NCBI RefSeq assembly: GCF_026248685.1
Contig: NZ_CP111038.1
Span: 78,346-142,345, forward strand
Origin: Haladaptatus caseinilyticus
GTDB taxonomy: Archaea > Halobacteriota > Halobacteria > Halobacteriales > Haladaptataceae
Direction of reading: 5' to 3'
Length of the DNA stretch: 64,000 bases
Of this stretch, positions 61,990-64,000 are shown piece by piece (position 1 is the stretch's first letter; the number at the start of each line of letters is the position of its first letter). The translations under genes and the position numbers were made by a program. The notes below the pieces were generated by a model that saw only the letters and a program-made list of their open reading frames with translations, made no database searches and had not been told where the DNA came from.

Positions 61990-63228
61990 ATGGCTCCTCG
62001 ATTCCAACCGGATGATACGCTCTACAAGCGACGGAATACACTAAAAGTAGAGTACGTTCCTGATGAGATCGTTGGGCGAGACAATGAAATTGAAGAGTAC
62101 GAAGCTGCTCTACAGCCGATCATCAACGGTGAGTATCCCGACAATATCTTCATTTACGGGAAGACAGGGGTCGGAAAGACTGCGGTGACGAACTTTCTGC
62201 TCAATGAATTGGAAGACTCCGCGGATCACTTTGATGTCGATATCTCGGTCGTCACTGTCAACTGTGACGGTCTCAGCACGAGTTATCAAGCCGCAATCAG
62301 CCTTGTTAATAAATTCCGAGAACCCGAACATCATATCGCCGAAACAGGCCATCCACAATCTAAGGTCTATCGCCTTCTCTGGAACGAACTTAACAAACAC
62401 TCAGGAACCGTCCTTATTATCCTTGACGAGATCGACCATATCTCAGACGATACGTTTCTTTATCAGATTACCCGTGCCGATAACAACGGCTACATCGACA
62501 ACATTCAGCTCGGTCTTATCGGCATCAGTAACGACTCGACGTTCCGAGAGCATCTCGATGCAAAGGTGCAGTCATCGCTCTGTGAAACAGAGATATCATT
62601 CCCACCATACGGAACGGAAGAACTTCAAAAAGTGCTCGAGCAGCGAGCCGAAATTGCATTCCATCAAAACGCGCTTGAGGATGGGGTGATTCCACTCTGT
62701 GCAGCGCTCGGTCGACAGGACGGTGGTGATGCTCGACGGGCAATTATGCTCCTTCGAAAAGCCGGCGATCTCGCTCGAACGGAGAATGCAGAAGCAGTCA
62801 CGACCAACCACGTCGAACGTGCACAGGAGAAACTCGAGGCCCAGCAGAGCATGGACATCATGCGCGATCTTACCGAACATGAGCAACTCACCTTATACGC
62901 CCTGATAACACTCGCCGCCGAGAACGCAACCCCGGCCCGCTCACGTATTGTGTACCAGCGTTACAAGGAACTCTGTGAATTTCAAGGGCGTGATCCCCGC
63001 ACAGCCCGTCGAATGCGGAGCTTCCTCTCTGATTTCGAGATTCTCAATCTTACTCTTTCCCAGATGGAACACCGTGGCCAAGATGGCGGCACGTATCGCG
63101 AACACGAGGTCAATCGTGACATTGCGACTGTCGTAGACGCATTGCAAACGGTCATCAGCGAGTTCGGCGCTCATCGGAGTATCATCGAGTATCTCCCTGA
63201 TTCCGGTGAGGAATTCACTGCGATGTAG
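61990..63228 (+). CDS. cdc6: Orc1/Cdc6 replication initiator
   Basis: 412 residues. AAA+ ATPase with Walker A FIYGKTGVGKTAVTNFLL (GKTGVGKT, 57-64) and Walker B VLIILDEIDHISDD (about 139-152). Sensor 2 lies near RQDGGDARRAIMLLRKAGDL (about 239-258). The C-terminal winged helix (LTLYALITLAAENATPARSR; FQGRDPRTARRMRSFLSDFE) binds ORB DNA. It would open the adjacent origin at 61.2-61.9 kb. Length and motifs are complete. Start ATG 61990. Confidence 0.92.
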   Translation: MAPRFQPDDTLYKRRNTLKVEYVPDEIVGRDNEIEEYEAALQPIINGEYPDNIFIYGKTGVGKTAVTNFLLNELEDSADHFDVDISVVTVNCDGLSTSYQAAISLVNKFREPEHHIAETGHPQSKVYRLLWNELNKHSGTVLIILDEIDHISDDTFLYQITRADNNGYIDNIQLGLIGISNDSTFREHLDAKVQSSLCETEISFPPYGTEELQKVLEQRAEIAFHQNALEDGVIPLCAALGRQDGGDARRAIMLLRKAGDLARTENAEAVTTNHVERAQEKLEAQQSMDIMRDLTEHEQLTLYALITLAAENATPARSRIVYQRYKELCEFQGRDPRTARRMRSFLSDFEILNLTLSQMEHRGQDGGTYREHEVNRDIATVVDALQTVISEFGAHRSIIEYLPDSGEEFTAM

Positions 63229-63330
63229 CAATTTGTTTGAATCCAGAACGGGCGGAGACAACTTGCAAATCTTCAGTCACTTTTTGGGCATACAGCTCTC
63301 TAACTCAACGTTGGAAAACTGGCATCTGTC

Positions 63331-63591
63331 GTCCCTCTTTGTTCGGCGTTTGCTGCTCAGGATACTGGCAGTACTCGGCAAGCACTCCGTCTTCTCTACC
63401 TCGCCGGCAAACGTACTGCCGATAATAGTGAAAAAGAAGTCACCGAAAATCATGTTCGGGGAGCGAAGGAGGAACTCGACCAATCAAAGGTCATCGAAGG
63501 AATGCAGAAACTCACTACGCAAGGGCACGCCGTTCTTATCTCACTTGCGAGCCATGCGGCGAAAGGCGAGACACCAGTACGTACTCGTGAT
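63331..63591 (+). pseudogene. Second cdc6, middle/C-terminal fragment
   Basis: CSAFAAQDTGSTRQALRLLY and LAGKRTADNSEKEVTENHVR, then AKEELDQSKVIEGMQKLTTQ and VLISLASHAAKGETPVRTRD. This is the sensor-2 to winged-helix border of a different Orc1/Cdc6. The ATPase part is missing. Remains of another initiator, adjoining the intact one. Confidence 0.7.
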
Positions 63592-63596
63592 CCCAT

Positions 63597-63917
63597 ACGT
63601 CACCCACTCCACCAGAAGAACTTCCAGCTAATATTATTGATACACTCGATGATTCCTCACCGGAACTTCTCCGTCACGTCGCCGAGTATGCCGAGAGATT
63701 AGGCGAATATCGTGAACGCGAAAAACGACTAGCTGAACAAGAGGAGAAACAGGGCGATCAGAATGAGGAACAACCTGCGGATTTCCCCGACGATGTTCCT
63801 TTGAAAGCTACCATCACAGTGAAGCAAATTAACGACAATCGCTACTATTACTGGCAGTGGCGAGACAGTGGCAAGATTCGATCAAAATACAAAGGTCAAG
63901 TCAATTCGGGCAGCTAG
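63597..63917 (+). pseudogene. DUF6788-like haloarchaeal protein, 5'-truncated
   Basis: From PTPPEELPANIIDTLDDSSP and LLRHVAEYAERLGEYREREK to ATITVKQINDNRYYYWQWRD and SKYKGQVNSGS, stop at 63917. The YYYWQWR...YKG end is typical of short haloarchaeal proteins (DUF6788-like). No start codon between the preceding TGA and the frame, so the 5' end was lost when joined to the cdc6 relic. Confidence 0.6.
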
Positions 63918-63934
63918 ATGGTATCAAGACTGGA

Positions 63935-64000
63935 TTAATCTCGCTCGTATTCCGTTTGAAGTGCATCGAGTTCGTCGGTACGACTGTAGACCATTCTTAC
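63935..64000 (-). CDS. C-terminal end of a gene leaving the window
   Basis: Minus strand: MVYSRTDELDALQTEYERD, stop at 63935. The frame stays open to the window end. Too short to name. Confidence 0.3.
   Translation of the reverse strand, partial: VRMVYSRTDELDALQTEYERD

Overview
The window reads as part of a haloarchaeal (class Halobacteria) secondary replicon or megaplasmid. The evidence is acidic, Asp/Glu-rich proteins, archaeal promoters with leaderless starts, a TATA-binding protein paralog, an Orc1/Cdc6 initiator beside an array of origin-recognition-box (ORB) type repeats, haloarchaeal small zinc-ribbon and SWIM proteins, and twin-arginine signals on the exported enzymes. Gene density is uneven, and many genes are broken, duplicated or present only as relics. 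This is typical of an accessory, recombining region.

Layout. 1-5.9 kb: a broken SprT-like protease, a GNAT acetyltransferase, an HTH_10 regulator, a SWIM zinc-finger/winged-helix divergent pair separated by an elaborate inverted repeat, a DUF5677 protein and a HEPN-like protein. 6.1-15.9 kb: a defence-like island with a TIR-like protein plus a four-helix membrane partner, a NucS-like PD-(D/E)XK protein, a PLD-SNF2 helicase and a convergent Eco57I-type adenine methylase. 16.5-19.0 kb: a tightly coupled operon of five unrecognised plasmid-type genes, then a VapBC-like pair. 20-27 kb: relics (universal stress protein, polB tail, an unidentified repeated gene) around an exported enzyme group: a PQQ-type glucose/sorbosone dehydrogenase, an arylsulfotransferase broken by one stop codon, and a PhoD-like phosphatase. 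27-37 kb: a 952-residue protein with TRAM-like repeats and a C-terminal HNH nuclease, a PD-(D/E)XK protein, a GmrSD-type DUF262/DUF1524 protein, and a PolB with an altered catalytic motif C.

37-51 kb is the most unusual part. Five genes or gene pairs, including an ArdC-type antirestriction protein, are preceded by the same short leader: a T-run, then a GC hairpin whose stem changes by compensating base changes. Here too is a duplicated module (SWIM protein, conserved 8-bp-stem hairpin, conserved 163-residue protein, inverted repeat), together with toxin-antitoxin-like pairs (winged helix/nucleotidyltransferase, HEPN/MNT), an archaeal DUF234 ATPase and a TBP paralog.

52-64 kb: a sulfur operon (YeeE/YedE, TusA, rhodanese), a possible MITE, IS200/IS605 relics, an ORB cluster with no initiator gene nearby (55.7-56.2 kb), a CMD/thioredoxin pair, a DUF3311-SSS transporter pair, and a second origin (61.2-61.95 kb) next to an intact orc1/cdc6, followed by the tail of another cdc6.

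All functions are inferred by reading motifs. No database search was possible.
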